A stretch of DNA of 64,000 nt from Terriglobia bacterium (GTDB lineage: Bacteria > Acidobacteriota > Terriglobia > Acidiferrales > UBA7541), in NCBI GenBank assembly GCA_020073375.1, contig JAIQFG010000003.1, positions 47,810-111,809 of the forward strand, read 5' to 3'. The notes below the pieces were generated by a model, which was not told the origin of the DNA, searched no databases, and worked only from the letters and a program-made list of their open reading frames with translations. Made by a program: the position numbers and the translations under genes. Positions 9,181 to 17,628 of the stretch are shown here, in pieces (within the stretch, counting starts at the first letter, position 1; the number at the start of each line of letters is the position of its first letter).

Positions 9181-9196
9181 TGGTATAATGCCGGCA
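9181..9196 (+). promoter_or_regulatory. Extended -10 promoter, probably giving a leaderless mRNA
   Basis: TGGTATAAT ends six bases before the ATG of the next gene. With usual spacing, transcription would start at or next to the ATG, and no ribosome-binding site is present. No good -35 is visible. Confidence 0.5.
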
Positions 9197-9441
9197 TGAC
9201 ACTGGTGGAAATTACCTACGAACTGCAATCCCCCCTCAACGCCGAGCAACTCCGCGCGCTTGGCAGCTTCGCCAACACGTACGGCCTGCGCCGCTTCCGC
9301 GTGGATGAAAAAACCAACCGCCTGTCGTTTGAATATGACGCTTCGCGCCTGAAGGAAACCGAAGTGGCCCACGTGCTGCGCCAGGCGAACATTCCGGTGA
9401 CCGGTCGCGTCGAACCGGTGGCCACGGTTTCGCAGTTATAG
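9196..9441 (+). CDS. Small conserved-looking protein of unknown function (81 aa)
   Basis: MTLVEITYELQSPLNAEQLR continues to a predicted alpha/beta protein with alternating strands and helices (RFRVDEKTNRLSFEYDASRL, EVAHVLRQANIPVTG). The pattern resembles ferredoxin-like or HMA-like small domains, but the CxxC metal motif is absent. The name is therefore left open. A perfect TATAAT directly upstream and normal codon use support a real gene. It stands next to the copper operon but is transcribed away from it. Confidence 0.7.
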   Translation: MTLVEITYELQSPLNAEQLRALGSFANTYGLRRFRVDEKTNRLSFEYDASRLKETEVAHVLRQANIPVTGRVEPVATVSQL

Positions 9442-10254
9442 ATTTGCTGAGGCTAGGAACCGATAGGGCGGAGTGAATTGATCAGCGCAAAAGGGCCGAG
9501 GAATCATTCGGGCGCGAAAAAATGCGAGCGCGAAAAAATGCGGGGCCAAAAAGAGTACGGGGCCCTTGCTTGGGAACAAGGGCCCCGAAAGACGCATTCC
9601 GTTTCCCGATCTTTTTTTTTGTCGACCGGGGCGTGGGGTCATCCATCCTAGCTTCCCTCTCAGAGGCAGGTGGGAACGACCAGCACTTGTCCAGGAGCAA
9701 GCCCCTTCCCCCTCGCTCAAGGACTTGTGTAAGTCGTCTATCGGAATGCGTCCACGTTCTCCTAGCTATGCACGATGGAGACCAATCTTTCGGACATTCC
9801 CCTTCGCGCGATTTCCTTATTTTTGTTGATTTTCCCAAATCGTTTCGCGTGCATTCCATTCCCCGCCATTCGGTTTTATCCTGAATCGGGAGGGCGTTCT
9901 CCCGGCTCGGGAATTGCAGCAAATCTACTGGCTTCGTTTGCCTCCATCGGCATTTCCGCGATCAGTTTCCCCCGAAGGTATCGACGAAAAGCCTGCGGCA
10001 CCGGTCCACCTCACCTGGATCACACTTGGCCACGATGCGGCGGCCATAAGAAAGAGCCTGTTGGCCGCTGCTTATGAACTTGCGTTGAAGCCAAGCATGT
10101 GGTCCCGATCGCGCGTGAATACCATTTCGGAACAGCGATCGGGTCCTCGGCACCTTCAAGTTGCGGCCGTCCGCTGATTCGGTGCTGCTTAGCCCACGCA
10201 ACTCATTCTTTTTTGCCACTCCGCGTGCCCATTATTCATGCGAGGAACCATGCA
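9442..10254. other. 813-base intergenic region with a perfect hairpin and a tandem repeat
   Basis: No frame here looks like a protein. It holds a 16-base unit repeated twice in tandem (GCGCGAAAAAATGCGA at 9512 and GCGCGAAAAAATGCGG at 9528). A perfect 10-bp hairpin follows at 9559-9586 (GGGGCCCTTG, 8-base loop, CAAGGGCCCC), and a run of T residues lies near 9612. The right half probably contains the pilB promoter, which I cannot place. An untranslated RNA is possible. Confidence 0.5.
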
Positions 10255-12135
10255 ATGAAGCGGAAGCGCCTGGGAGAGTTGCTCCAGGAAAGGGGAAAAA
10301 TATCCGCGGAGAGCCTTCAGCAGCTTTTCAGCGACCAGAAAGATAAGGCCATTCGCCTGGGCGAGTTGATCCTGGAGCGCGGCCTGGTTGAAAAATCCGC
10401 CCTGACCAAGGCGCTAGAGGAAGTCTCGCGCGTGCCATACATGGATTGCACCAACGTCACCTGCGATCCTCAGGCGCTGCATTCCATCCCCCACGAAGTC
10501 GCGCGCCGCCTTTCCATCCTGCCCATCCGCATGGAGCCGAATGTCCTCGTGGTGGCTATGGCCGAGCCTCAAAATCTGCCGGTGCTGGACGAACTTCGCT
10601 TCATCTCCGGAAAGACAATCTCCCCGCGGATCGGCTTTCTAAAGGAAATTGCGGCCGGCATATCCCGGAATTATGGAAGCGGCAATTTGAAGCCCGCGGA
10701 CCAGGAGGGGCAGGCTTTGGGGTCGGGAACATCGTACGATTCGCTTCCGGAGATGGAATTCGTTTCCACCAGTTCCCGTCAGGCCAACAAAGAAGCCATT
10801 CAGGAAATTCAAGCGGAGATCAATCAGAAAAGCACGCCCGCCGTGCGCCTGGTCACGGGGATCATCCGCGATGCGATCTCCCGGCAGGCCAGCGACATCC
10901 ACATCGAGCCGCAGTCGGCCGCAACCTTCGTCCGCATTCGCGTGGATGGCGTGCTGCGCGAACTGACCAACATCCCTCGCGCCCTGCAGAATTCCCTGAT
11001 TTCGCGCGTCAAGATTCTTTCCGACATGGATATCGGTGAACGCCGCGCGCCGCAGGACGGACGGTTCATGGTGGCCATCGGGCCGCACAAAATCGACTTG
11101 CGCGTATCCACGCTGCCCACGCAGTACGGTGAAAAAATCGTGATCCGCCTGCTGGAAACTTCCGCGCCGCTGCTGAGCTTCGCCACTCTCGGTTTCCCTC
11201 CGGAAATTTCCGAACGCATCACGAACCTGCTCTCCTTGCCGCAGGGCATGTTGCTGGTCACCGGCCCCACTGGATCCGGCAAGAGCACGACACTCTATTC
11301 CGCGCTCAATCTGCTGCGAAGGCCCGCGGTCAACATCGTCACCGTTGAGGACCCGGTGGAATACGAACTGGCGGGAATCAATCAGGTGCACGTGAACACA
11401 AAGGCGGGGCTGACTTTCGCCAGTTGCCTGCGTTCCATCCTGCGACAGGATCCCAACGTCATCATGGTGGGAGAAATTCGCGACCTGGAAACCGCCGAAA
11501 TCGCCCTGAAAGCCGCGCAAACCGGTCACCTGGTTTTGTCCACCCTGCACACCAACGACAGCATATCGGCCGTCGCCAGGTTGCTCGACCTGGGAATTCC
11601 CGAGTATCTGATCTCCTCTTCGCTCACGGGAATCCTGGGGCAGAGACTGGTGCGAAAACTTTGCGCCTGCCGCAAATACGAACCTCCCAGCCACGAACAT
11701 ACTGAACGCCTGTTCGCCGCAGGCTGGCCGCAAGTTCCCGCACGAGTTGCCAGGCCGGTGGGATGCTCCATGTGCGATAAATCGGGATACAAGGGACGCG
11801 TCGGCATCTACGAATTGCTGGTGTTGGATCAGTCTGTCCGTGCAGCCCTGCGCGGAGGGTTCAAGCCGGAAATCGTCCGCAACGCAGCGCTGGGCTCGGG
11901 AATGCGCCGCATGCAGGACGACGCGTTTGAAAAGCTGTTCATGGGCGTCACCACGCTGGAGGAGATTCTCCGCGTGGTCCCGGTCGAAAACGTGGCGCTT
12001 TCGGAATGCACGGGATGCGGCCATGAGCTTCTTCCTGCGTTCCAGTTTTGCCCCTACTGCGGCCTCCCTCGCGGTATCGGCGAAAGAAGCCAAAAACCTG
12101 CCGCGCGACCGGTTCCCGATGGAGTGCTCCCTTGA
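10255..12135 (+). CDS. pilB: Type IV pilus assembly ATPase (PilB/GspE family)
   Basis: 626 residues: a GspE N-terminal domain (~1-140), then the secretion ATPase core with Walker A GPTGSGKST (337-345), Walker B NVIMVGEIRDLETAE, the His box GHLVLSTLHTND and a tetracysteine zinc site (Cys470, 472, 504, 507). A second zinc ribbon, Cys585/588 and Cys599/602 (CTGCG...CPYCG), is added at the C-terminus. It powers pilus extension from the cytoplasm. GAGGA precedes the ATG. Its TGA overlaps the ATG of the PilZ gene, and a PilT-type gene follows, so this is a pilus motor operon separate from pilMNOPQ. Confidence 0.93.
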   Translation: MKRKRLGELLQERGKISAESLQQLFSDQKDKAIRLGELILERGLVEKSALTKALEEVSRVPYMDCTNVTCDPQALHSIPHEVARRLSILPIRMEPNVLVVAMAEPQNLPVLDELRFISGKTISPRIGFLKEIAAGISRNYGSGNLKPADQEGQALGSGTSYDSLPEMEFVSTSSRQANKEAIQEIQAEINQKSTPAVRLVTGIIRDAISRQASDIHIEPQSAATFVRIRVDGVLRELTNIPRALQNSLISRVKILSDMDIGERRAPQDGRFMVAIGPHKIDLRVSTLPTQYGEKIVIRLLETSAPLLSFATLGFPPEISERITNLLSLPQGMLLVTGPTGSGKSTTLYSALNLLRRPAVNIVTVEDPVEYELAGINQVHVNTKAGLTFASCLRSILRQDPNVIMVGEIRDLETAEIALKAAQTGHLVLSTLHTNDSISAVARLLDLGIPEYLISSSLTGILGQRLVRKLCACRKYEPPSHEHTERLFAAGWPQVPARVARPVGCSMCDKSGYKGRVGIYELLVLDQSVRAALRGGFKPEIVRNAALGSGMRRMQDDAFEKLFMGVTTLEEILRVVPVENVALSECTGCGHELLPAFQFCPYCGLPRGIGERSQKPAARPVPDGVLP

Positions 12136-12500
12136 TGAAGCGCGCCAGGACCAAGCCGCAATACGATGCCCCGCGCAGCGAGCCCCGGTTCCAGCAGCTC
12201 AGCGAACTCCATCTGAGCTATGAAGGCGGGGGCGTGGACATTCCCATCCGGCCTCCCGACATCAGCGTGCAGGGCATGTTCGTAAACACTTCGACACATT
12301 TTCCGGAAGGCGCGGTCGTGATTTTGCGATTTCGCTTGACGCGGTCCAACGTCGAAGTCCAGACTCGTGGTGAAGTACGCTATTGCCTGCCTGGTATAGG
12401 CATTGGGGTGGAATTTATCGGTATCGCACAGGAAGCAAGGCAAGCTATTGAAGAAGAACTTGAAGCTTCTTCGCGAGCCCGCCGCCCAAGAGCCAAGTAA
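12135..12500 (+). CDS. PilZ-domain protein (c-di-GMP binding)
   Basis: 121 residues consisting of little more than a PilZ domain. An Arg-rich start (KRARTKPQYDAPRSEPRFQQ) is followed by the DISVQGMFV box (D/N-x-S-x-x-G) and a beta barrel (VVILRFRL, GEVRYCLPGIGIGVEFI). The ATG shares one base with the pilB stop (TGATG), so translation is coupled. It probably links cyclic-di-GMP to the neighbouring pilus motors, as PilZ proteins do elsewhere; this is inferred from position. Confidence 0.88.
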   Translation: MKRARTKPQYDAPRSEPRFQQLSELHLSYEGGGVDIPIRPPDISVQGMFVNTSTHFPEGAVVILRFRLTRSNVEVQTRGEVRYCLPGIGIGVEFIGIAQEARQAIEEELEASSRARRPRAK

Positions 12501-12577
12501 GAGTACCTTGCAAGGCTTGTAACCAACTGCAGATAAACCGCTTCTGCTAACTTTGGCGAACATCCCAGGAGCCTCCC

Positions 12578-13768
12578 ATGGATTCGACGACTGTGCAGCC
12601 GCCTCCCTCCGCGATTGCCGCTGGTGACCCGGTGGCGGCCCCTGCTGCGGCGCCCAAGGTGTCCACAGCCGCTATCGTGGCCACGATGCTCCAGGTATCG
12701 AAGCAAGTCAGCGACCTGATCTTCTCGCCCAGCCGCGCGCCGCAGGTTGAACTTTCCGGTCAGCTGAAGGAAGTGAATATCGCAGGGGTGGGCAAGTTGA
12801 CCCCTGAAGCGACCCGCCGGATAGCCGTCGATCTGATTGGAAAGAATGAACTTGTGGCCGGAAAACTGGAAAAAGAGGGATCGGCCGACCTCTCCTATAG
12901 CCTCCCCGGAATCGCGCGCTTCCGCGTCAATATTTTCCGTCAACGCGGCACCTATGCCATCGTCATGCGCGTAATACCTCAAGTGATACCTGACTTTGCA
13001 GCGCTGAGCTTGCCGCCTCAACTGGGAGAGACTGCGGAATTGCGCAACGGCATCGTCCTAGTGACGGGCCCGACCGGCTCCGGGAAGTCGTCGACGCTTG
13101 CCGCTATCCTAAACAAAATAAACGAAGAAAAGGCCTACCACATCCTCACCATCGAGGACCCCATCGAGTTTCTCCACATCCACAAGAAATCGACCATCCA
13201 CCAGCGCGAATTGCACAGCGACACGCCCAGTTTCGCGCTGGCTCTGCGCGCCGCGCTGCGCCAGGCGCCCAAGGTAATTCTGGTGGGAGAAATGCGCGAC
13301 AAGGAAACCATCGAAATCGCTCTGGAAGCGGCGGAAACCGGCCATTTGGTCTTCTCCACGCTTCATACGATTGACGCGTCGAAGACCGTCGAGCGCATTG
13401 TTGGCGTTTTCCCGCTATCGGATCAGCAGACCATCCGCAGCCGCGTCTCTAAGGCGTTCCGATACATCGTCTCCCAGCGACTGATGCCCAAGAAAGACGG
13501 GTCAGGACGGGTCGCCGCCATCGAAATACTGAAATCCACCATGCGCACCCGCGAATACGTGGAAAAAGGCGAAGGCGAGGGCAAAACCCTAGTCGACGCG
13601 ATGCGCGACGGCACAACGGAAGGGATGCAGCACTTTGACGGCGAACTGGAGCGCATGATTCGCGCCGGAATCGTGGACCTGGAGACCGGGCTGGGCTATG
13701 CATCCAATGCCGGGAATCTGCGGCTGGAACTTGCCGATTTTGCGGAGGCTTCCAAAACGAATTCCTGA
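12578..13768 (+). CDS. pilT: Pilus retraction ATPase, PilT/PilU type
   Basis: 396 residues. A Pro/Ala-rich start is followed by the PilT N-domain and RecA-like core: Walker A GPTGSGKSS (164-172), ILTIEDPIEFLH, the atypical Walker B VILVGEMRDKET, GHLVFSTLHTIDASKTVERIVGVFP, and AFRYIVSQRLMP. This matches PilT/PilU, which depolymerises the pilus. AGGAG lies before the ATG. The 30-residue extra N-terminus and the long C-terminus (~20 residues) exceed the usual 345. PilT and PilU cannot be told apart by sight. Confidence 0.92.
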   Translation: MDSTTVQPPPSAIAAGDPVAAPAAAPKVSTAAIVATMLQVSKQVSDLIFSPSRAPQVELSGQLKEVNIAGVGKLTPEATRRIAVDLIGKNELVAGKLEKEGSADLSYSLPGIARFRVNIFRQRGTYAIVMRVIPQVIPDFAALSLPPQLGETAELRNGIVLVTGPTGSGKSSTLAAILNKINEEKAYHILTIEDPIEFLHIHKKSTIHQRELHSDTPSFALALRAALRQAPKVILVGEMRDKETIEIALEAAETGHLVFSTLHTIDASKTVERIVGVFPLSDQQTIRSRVSKAFRYIVSQRLMPKKDGSGRVAAIEILKSTMRTREYVEKGEGEGKTLVDAMRDGTTEGMQHFDGELERMIRAGIVDLETGLGYASNAGNLRLELADFAEASKTNS

Positions 13769-14001
13769 GAAATCCGTCCCGGCTATCTGGCGGGCATAGC
13801 CGGACCATCCGCACCGGATGCACCTGCCAGCTCATCAAGTAACTTCATCATTTTCAGATAAATACTGCCTCCTACAAGCCCGTGTAAATCCTTTGGAAAT
13901 CGCGTCGTCCGTGACCGTACCGGTACGCCCAAGACCCTGCTACCAGCAAATCCCATCCGTCGCACTATCGGCGGAACCGCGCTCGCGTTCCAGAATGATG
14001 C

Positions 14002-14319
14002 ATGAAAACGCGAGCCCGCAGCAGCAGGTTTTCCCGAGCCGTTCGCACCGCGATCCTGCTGGTATCGGCTGCCGCCGCTGTCTCCGCAAGCCCGTCGACC
14101 ACATCGCTCCCCAGCGCGAAAACGCCCCTGTGCTACTGCCATTGCGAGCAGATGAATGGCGGGAAGCAATGCACGAAGATGTGCGAGCTGCCGCGATACG
14201 AGAATCGCTGGTGGGCTAAAACCTGCCGCCCGAAAAGCGCCATGGGGCCGAGTACGTCTGCGCCGGCTTCCGATTCCGGCTCCAGAAAAACGAATCGCAC
14301 GGAAGAGGCTCGCAAATAG
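14002..14319 (+). CDS. Small Cys-rich putative secreted protein
   Basis: 105 residues. A basic start and hydrophobic stretch (TAILLVSAAAAVSASPS) look like a signal peptide, followed by CYCHCEQMNGGKQCTKMCEL and WWAKTC, six Cys in about 35 residues, then a Ser/Lys tail. The spacing suggests a disulfide-stabilised or metal-binding secreted mini-protein. No family was recognised and no clear ribosome site is visible. The 233 bases before it, after pilT, hold nothing I can name. Confidence 0.55.
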   Translation: MKTRARSSRFSRAVRTAILLVSAAAAVSASPSTTSLPSAKTPLCYCHCEQMNGGKQCTKMCELPRYENRWWAKTCRPKSAMGPSTSAPASDSGSRKTNRTEEARK

Positions 14320-14612
14320 GTCTTTCAGTTGATCACTCTGAAGCAGAAAACATCCCGCGAATCTTCCGCCGAGTGTTTGCTATCCGCGCGAAGAATCATG
14401 TACCGGTGCTCCTCCATCCCCTTTCCTGATTGAAACATCTGAAAGCCGATTTGTCCGGATCGAATGTTTGAATGACGAGCAAAGGCAATCCCCACCAATC
14501 TGAGCTAGAATGCATTTTCCGGCGCGGCGGCATCCAGACCGCGCACGCGTGAAATGAAGGTTGCTAAGGAACGTCGGCGAGCTGAAAAAATGCTCGCGCG
14601 GGAGGAGTTTCC

Positions 14613-15602
14613 TTGACGGTGAATCGAATCGGCGCCTCGGCACACAATACTGAACTTCGCCATGACTGGAGCCGGGAAGAAATCCGGAACGTCTACCGGC
14701 AACCCCTGCCGAACCTTTTGTACTCGGCGCAAACGCTGCACCGCGAATTTCACGATCCCACGCGCGTGCAGTTCTGCCAATTGCTCTCGGTGAAGACCGG
14801 AGGGTGCCCGGAAGATTGCGCGTATTGTCCGCAAAGCGCGCATTACACGACCGAAGTGAATCGCGGCGGCCTGCTGCCGGTGGATGAAGTCATGGAATTT
14901 GCCACGCGCGCGCGAAACGAGGGCGCGACGCGCCTGTGCATGGGCGCGGCCTGGCGGAACGTGCAGGAGGGCGAGGATTTTGAAGCGGTGCTGGAAATGG
15001 TGCGCCGTGTGTCCAAACTCGGCATGGAAGTGTGCTGCTCGCTGGGCATGCTGAATGAAACGCAAGCGGAGCGCCTTGCGGACGCAGGCCTGACCGCTTA
15101 CAACCACAACCTGGACACTTCGCCAGAATTTTACGGCCAGATCATCACCACGCGCAATTACGACGACCGGCTGCGCACGCTGGCGGCAGTGCGAAAGGCG
15201 GGCGTGACGGTCTGCTGCGGCGGCATTGTGGGACTGGGAGAATCGGAAAACGACCGCATCGGCCTGCTGCAGCAGCTTTCCGCGCTGCGGCCGCATCCGG
15301 AAAGCGTTCCGATCAACGCGCTGGTGCGCGTGGCGGGAACGCCGCTGGAAAATGTGGAGGGGCTCGATCCGCTGGTCTTTGTGCGCACGATTGCGACGGC
15401 GCGCATCCTGATGCCCGCGTCCATGGTCCGGCTGAGCGCGGGTCGGCGCGCACTGTCGCGTGAAGCGGTGGCGCTGTGCTTCCTGGCCGGGGCCAATTCC
15501 CTGTTCATCGGAGAGAAACTTCTGACCACGCCGAATCCCGAGCCCGAGCAGGACGCGGCCATGCTCCAGGCGCTTGGCCTGGAACCGTTGCCGCTGCGGT
15601 AG
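14613..15602 (+). CDS. bioB: Biotin synthase
   Basis: 329 residues of a radical-SAM enzyme. The 4Fe-4S cluster ligands Cys65, Cys69 and Cys72 are in [40 protein letters not shown] and RLSAGRR complete the BioB signature. It inserts sulfur into dethiobiotin in the last step of biotin synthesis. The TTG start follows GGAGGAG with 5-base spacing. It is first of the bioB-F-D-A series on this strand. A TAGAAT -10-like hexamer lies 100 bases upstream (14506), without a convincing -35. Confidence 0.97.
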   Translation: MTVNRIGASAHNTELRHDWSREEIRNVYRQPLPNLLYSAQTLHREFHDPTRVQFCQLLSVKTGGCPEDCAYCPQSAHYTTEVNRGGLLPVDEVMEFATRARNEGATRLCMGAAWRNVQEGEDFEAVLEMVRRVSKLGMEVCCSLGMLNETQAERLADAGLTAYNHNLDTSPEFYGQIITTRNYDDRLRTLAAVRKAGVTVCCGGIVGLGESENDRIGLLQQLSALRPHPESVPINALVRVAGTPLENVEGLDPLVFVRTIATARILMPASMVRLSAGRRALSREAVALCFLAGANSLFIGEKLLTTPNPEPEQDAAMLQALGLEPLPLR

Positions 15603-15618
15603 CAAAATTCACGCGCCG

Positions 15619-16779
15619 ATGAATCCACGCATCGTCAACGAACGCAATGTGACCGACCGGATCGAGGCCGAGCTCGCCAATCTGGAATCGCACGCGCAGC
15701 TGCGGCGCCTGGAAGCTCCCGGCGGCATCGATCTCAATTCCAACGACTATCTCGGACTCGCCACCGACCCGCGCATGAAGCAAGCAATCCTGCAGGCGGT
15801 GAATTCCGCGCCGCGTATCGCTTCCACCGGATCGCGCCTGCTTTCCGGCCACGACCAAGCATGGACCGCGCTGGAAAGGGAATTCGCAAAATGGGTCGGC
15901 GCGGAGTCCTCGCTGTACTTCACTTCGGGATACGCCGCGAACGTGGGCCTGCTGAGCGCGATCCTTCGGGCCGAAGACGTGGTTTTTTCAGATAGCGCCA
16001 ATCACGCAAGTCTGATCGACGGAATGCGCCTGGCGAAATGTAAGAGAGTTGTCTTCCCGCATCAGGATCTGAATTTTCTGGAGGACGAGCTTCGCCGCAA
16101 TTCCGCCGCCAGTGCGCGAGTAATTGTGGTGGAAAGCGTGTTCAGCATGGAGGGCGATCGCGCGCCTCTGGCCGATTTGATAGAACTTGCGGACCGGCAC
16201 GGCGCGGAACTGATCGTCGACGAAGCGCACGCCATCGGCGTGTTCGGCGCGGAGGGCGCCGGGTGCGTTGCGCAGGCAGGGCTTTCCGGGCGCGTGCTGG
16301 CCACGGTTTACACGTGCGGCAAAGCGCTTGCGGCCGCCGGTGCTTTTGTGTGCGGCTCGGAAAAGTTGAGCGAGTTTCTTATCAACCGCGCGCGGACTTT
16401 TATCTTCAACACTGGGCTACCGCCTTATTTTTCGGCGCAAGTTGCCGCGGGAATGCGCCTTGCGGCCGCGGCCGATGCCGAGCGCGCGCATCTCGCCGAA
16501 AATTCAGTGTTCCTCAGAAATAGATTGAAGGAAAACGGCTTCGACACAGCCGGAAGCGATACGCAAATCGTGCCGGTGATCCTGGGCGCGAACGAAACCG
16601 CAGTGAAATTTGCCGCGCAGCTCCGTGGGCGAGGATTTGGCGTGCGCGCGATCCGCCCTCCCACCGTTCCGCCAGGTTCCGCGCGCCTGCGGTTGTCGCT
16701 GTCGGCAAATCTATCGCGCGAAACGATGGCCGAGCTTGCCAACGTAATGAAGGAAGTAAAGGAAATTGAGGAATTATAG
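15619..16779 (+). CDS. bioF: 8-amino-7-oxononanoate synthase
   Basis: 386 residues of a fold-type I PLP enzyme joining pimeloyl-ACP/CoA and alanine. Motifs: DLNSNDYLGLA, GSGSRLLSG-like STGSRLLSGHD, VDEAHAIGVFG and the Schiff-base Lys235 in YTCGKALAAAG. The ATG is 16 bases after the bioB stop. The last ten residues, MKEVKEIEEL, are encoded inside the left arm of an inverted repeat, so the natural C-terminus was probably replaced by repeat insertion. Confidence 0.96.
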   Translation: MNPRIVNERNVTDRIEAELANLESHAQLRRLEAPGGIDLNSNDYLGLATDPRMKQAILQAVNSAPRIASTGSRLLSGHDQAWTALEREFAKWVGAESSLYFTSGYAANVGLLSAILRAEDVVFSDSANHASLIDGMRLAKCKRVVFPHQDLNFLEDELRRNSAASARVIVVESVFSMEGDRAPLADLIELADRHGAELIVDEAHAIGVFGAEGAGCVAQAGLSGRVLATVYTCGKALAAAGAFVCGSEKLSEFLINRARTFIFNTGLPPYFSAQVAAGMRLAAAADAERAHLAENSVFLRNRLKENGFDTAGSDTQIVPVILGANETAVKFAAQLRGRGFGVRAIRPPTVPPGSARLRLSLSANLSRETMAELANVMKEVKEIEEL

Positions 16780-16876
16780 GAAGTAAAGGAAAAAGCGGCT
16801 TGAGGCGATGACCGGCGAGCGGAGGATTCCGATCCTTTGCTTCCATAACTTCCTTTACCTCCTCTACTTCCTTTAC
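16749..16876. repeat. Inverted repeat of GGAAGTAAAGG type between bioF and bioD
   Basis: The left arm has AGGAAGTAAAGGAAATTGAG and a second AGGAAGTAAAGGAA. The right arm has the reverse complement as ACTTCCTTTACCTCC and TACTTCCTTTAC. The arms are ~40 bases long and imperfect, with a ~50-base spacer. It is unrelated in sequence to the GTAG elements. Confidence 0.7.
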
Positions 16877-16890
16877 ACACGGCGCAGCTG

Positions 16891-17529
16891 ATGAACGGCT
16901 CATTCGTAACCGGCACGGACACTCATGTGGGAAAAACAGTGCTGTCGGCGCTTCTGGTCGCGGCGCTGAACGGCATGTATTGGAAACCCGTGCAGACCGG
17001 AACGGCCGAGGGCACGGACCGGGATTCGGTGCGGGCGTGGGCGGGAGTGCCGGAAGAGCGTACCTGGCCGGAGCGATACCAATTCGATCCTCCGGTGTCG
17101 CCGCATCTGGCGGCGCGCCTGGCGGGAGTGCGCATTGCGCTCGATGCATTTGAAATTCCGGAGGCGCCGGCGGGGCTGCCGTGGATCGTGGAAGGCGCTG
17201 GCGGTGTGATGGTGCCGCTCAATGAACGAGACCTGATGCGCGATCTGATGCGGCAGCTGGGGCTTCCCGTGGTTGTGGCCGCGCGCACGGCGCTGGGCAC
17301 GATTAATCACACGCTGCTTACGCTGGGGGCGCTGCGCGAAGCGGGTTTGCAGGTTCGAGGGGTCGTGTTGATCGGCAAGGAAAACGCGGAGAACCGGCAC
17401 GCGATCGAGCACTATGGGGATGTGCGCGTGATCGGGCATATCCCGATGCTGGAGCGGATTGGCCGCGCGGCGCTGCTCGACGTGTTTGAGAAACGTTTCG
17501 ATCGCGCGGCGTTTTTCGCGGCGCGCTGA
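16891..17529 (+). CDS. bioD: Dethiobiotin synthetase
   Basis: 212 residues. MNGSFVTGTDTHVGKTVLSA is the BioD P-loop (GTDTxVGKT). WKPVQTG with the catalytic Lys, the acidic VEGAGGVMVPL loop and VVVAARTALGTINHTLLTL follow. It forms the ureido ring from DAPA, CO2 and ATP. It starts directly after an inverted repeat that lies between it and bioF, with no strong ribosome site (AGCTG), so its translation may depend on read-through from bioF. Confidence 0.96.
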   Translation: MNGSFVTGTDTHVGKTVLSALLVAALNGMYWKPVQTGTAEGTDRDSVRAWAGVPEERTWPERYQFDPPVSPHLAARLAGVRIALDAFEIPEAPAGLPWIVEGAGGVMVPLNERDLMRDLMRQLGLPVVVAARTALGTINHTLLTLGALREAGLQVRGVVLIGKENAENRHAIEHYGDVRVIGHIPMLERIGRAALLDVFEKRFDRAAFFAAR

Positions 17530-17541
17530 AATTGCGGTTTT

Positions 17542-17617
17542 GGCAGGGCAGGCTTCAGCCTGTCGCACTTGCTGCAAGCATGCAAAATCAAAGCCGACAG
17601 GCTGAAGCCTGTCCTAC
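17542..17617. repeat. GTAG-type paired palindrome, stem family A
   Basis: Left arm GGCAGGGCAGGCTTCAGCCT, right arm CGACAGGCTGAAGCCTGTCC followed by TAC. It fills the space between bioD and bioA, ending 12 bases before the bioA ATG. Confidence 0.82.
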
Positions 17618-17628
17618 TTAAATCGATT

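Noticed and set aside
9482..9922. Long open frames on both strands in the gap before pilB
   Set aside because: Low-complexity products without motifs or ribosome sites; open frames are expected by chance in GC-rich DNA.
13783..14169. 128-codon minus-strand frame after pilT
   Set aside because: Antisense to the Cys-rich frame, no recognisable domain. A GGAGG and ATGATG near its end would encode only about 22 residues.
17569..17628. Upstream ATG extending BioA by 20 residues
   Set aside because: The extension is read from the GTAG-type repeat; the next ATG gives the family start.
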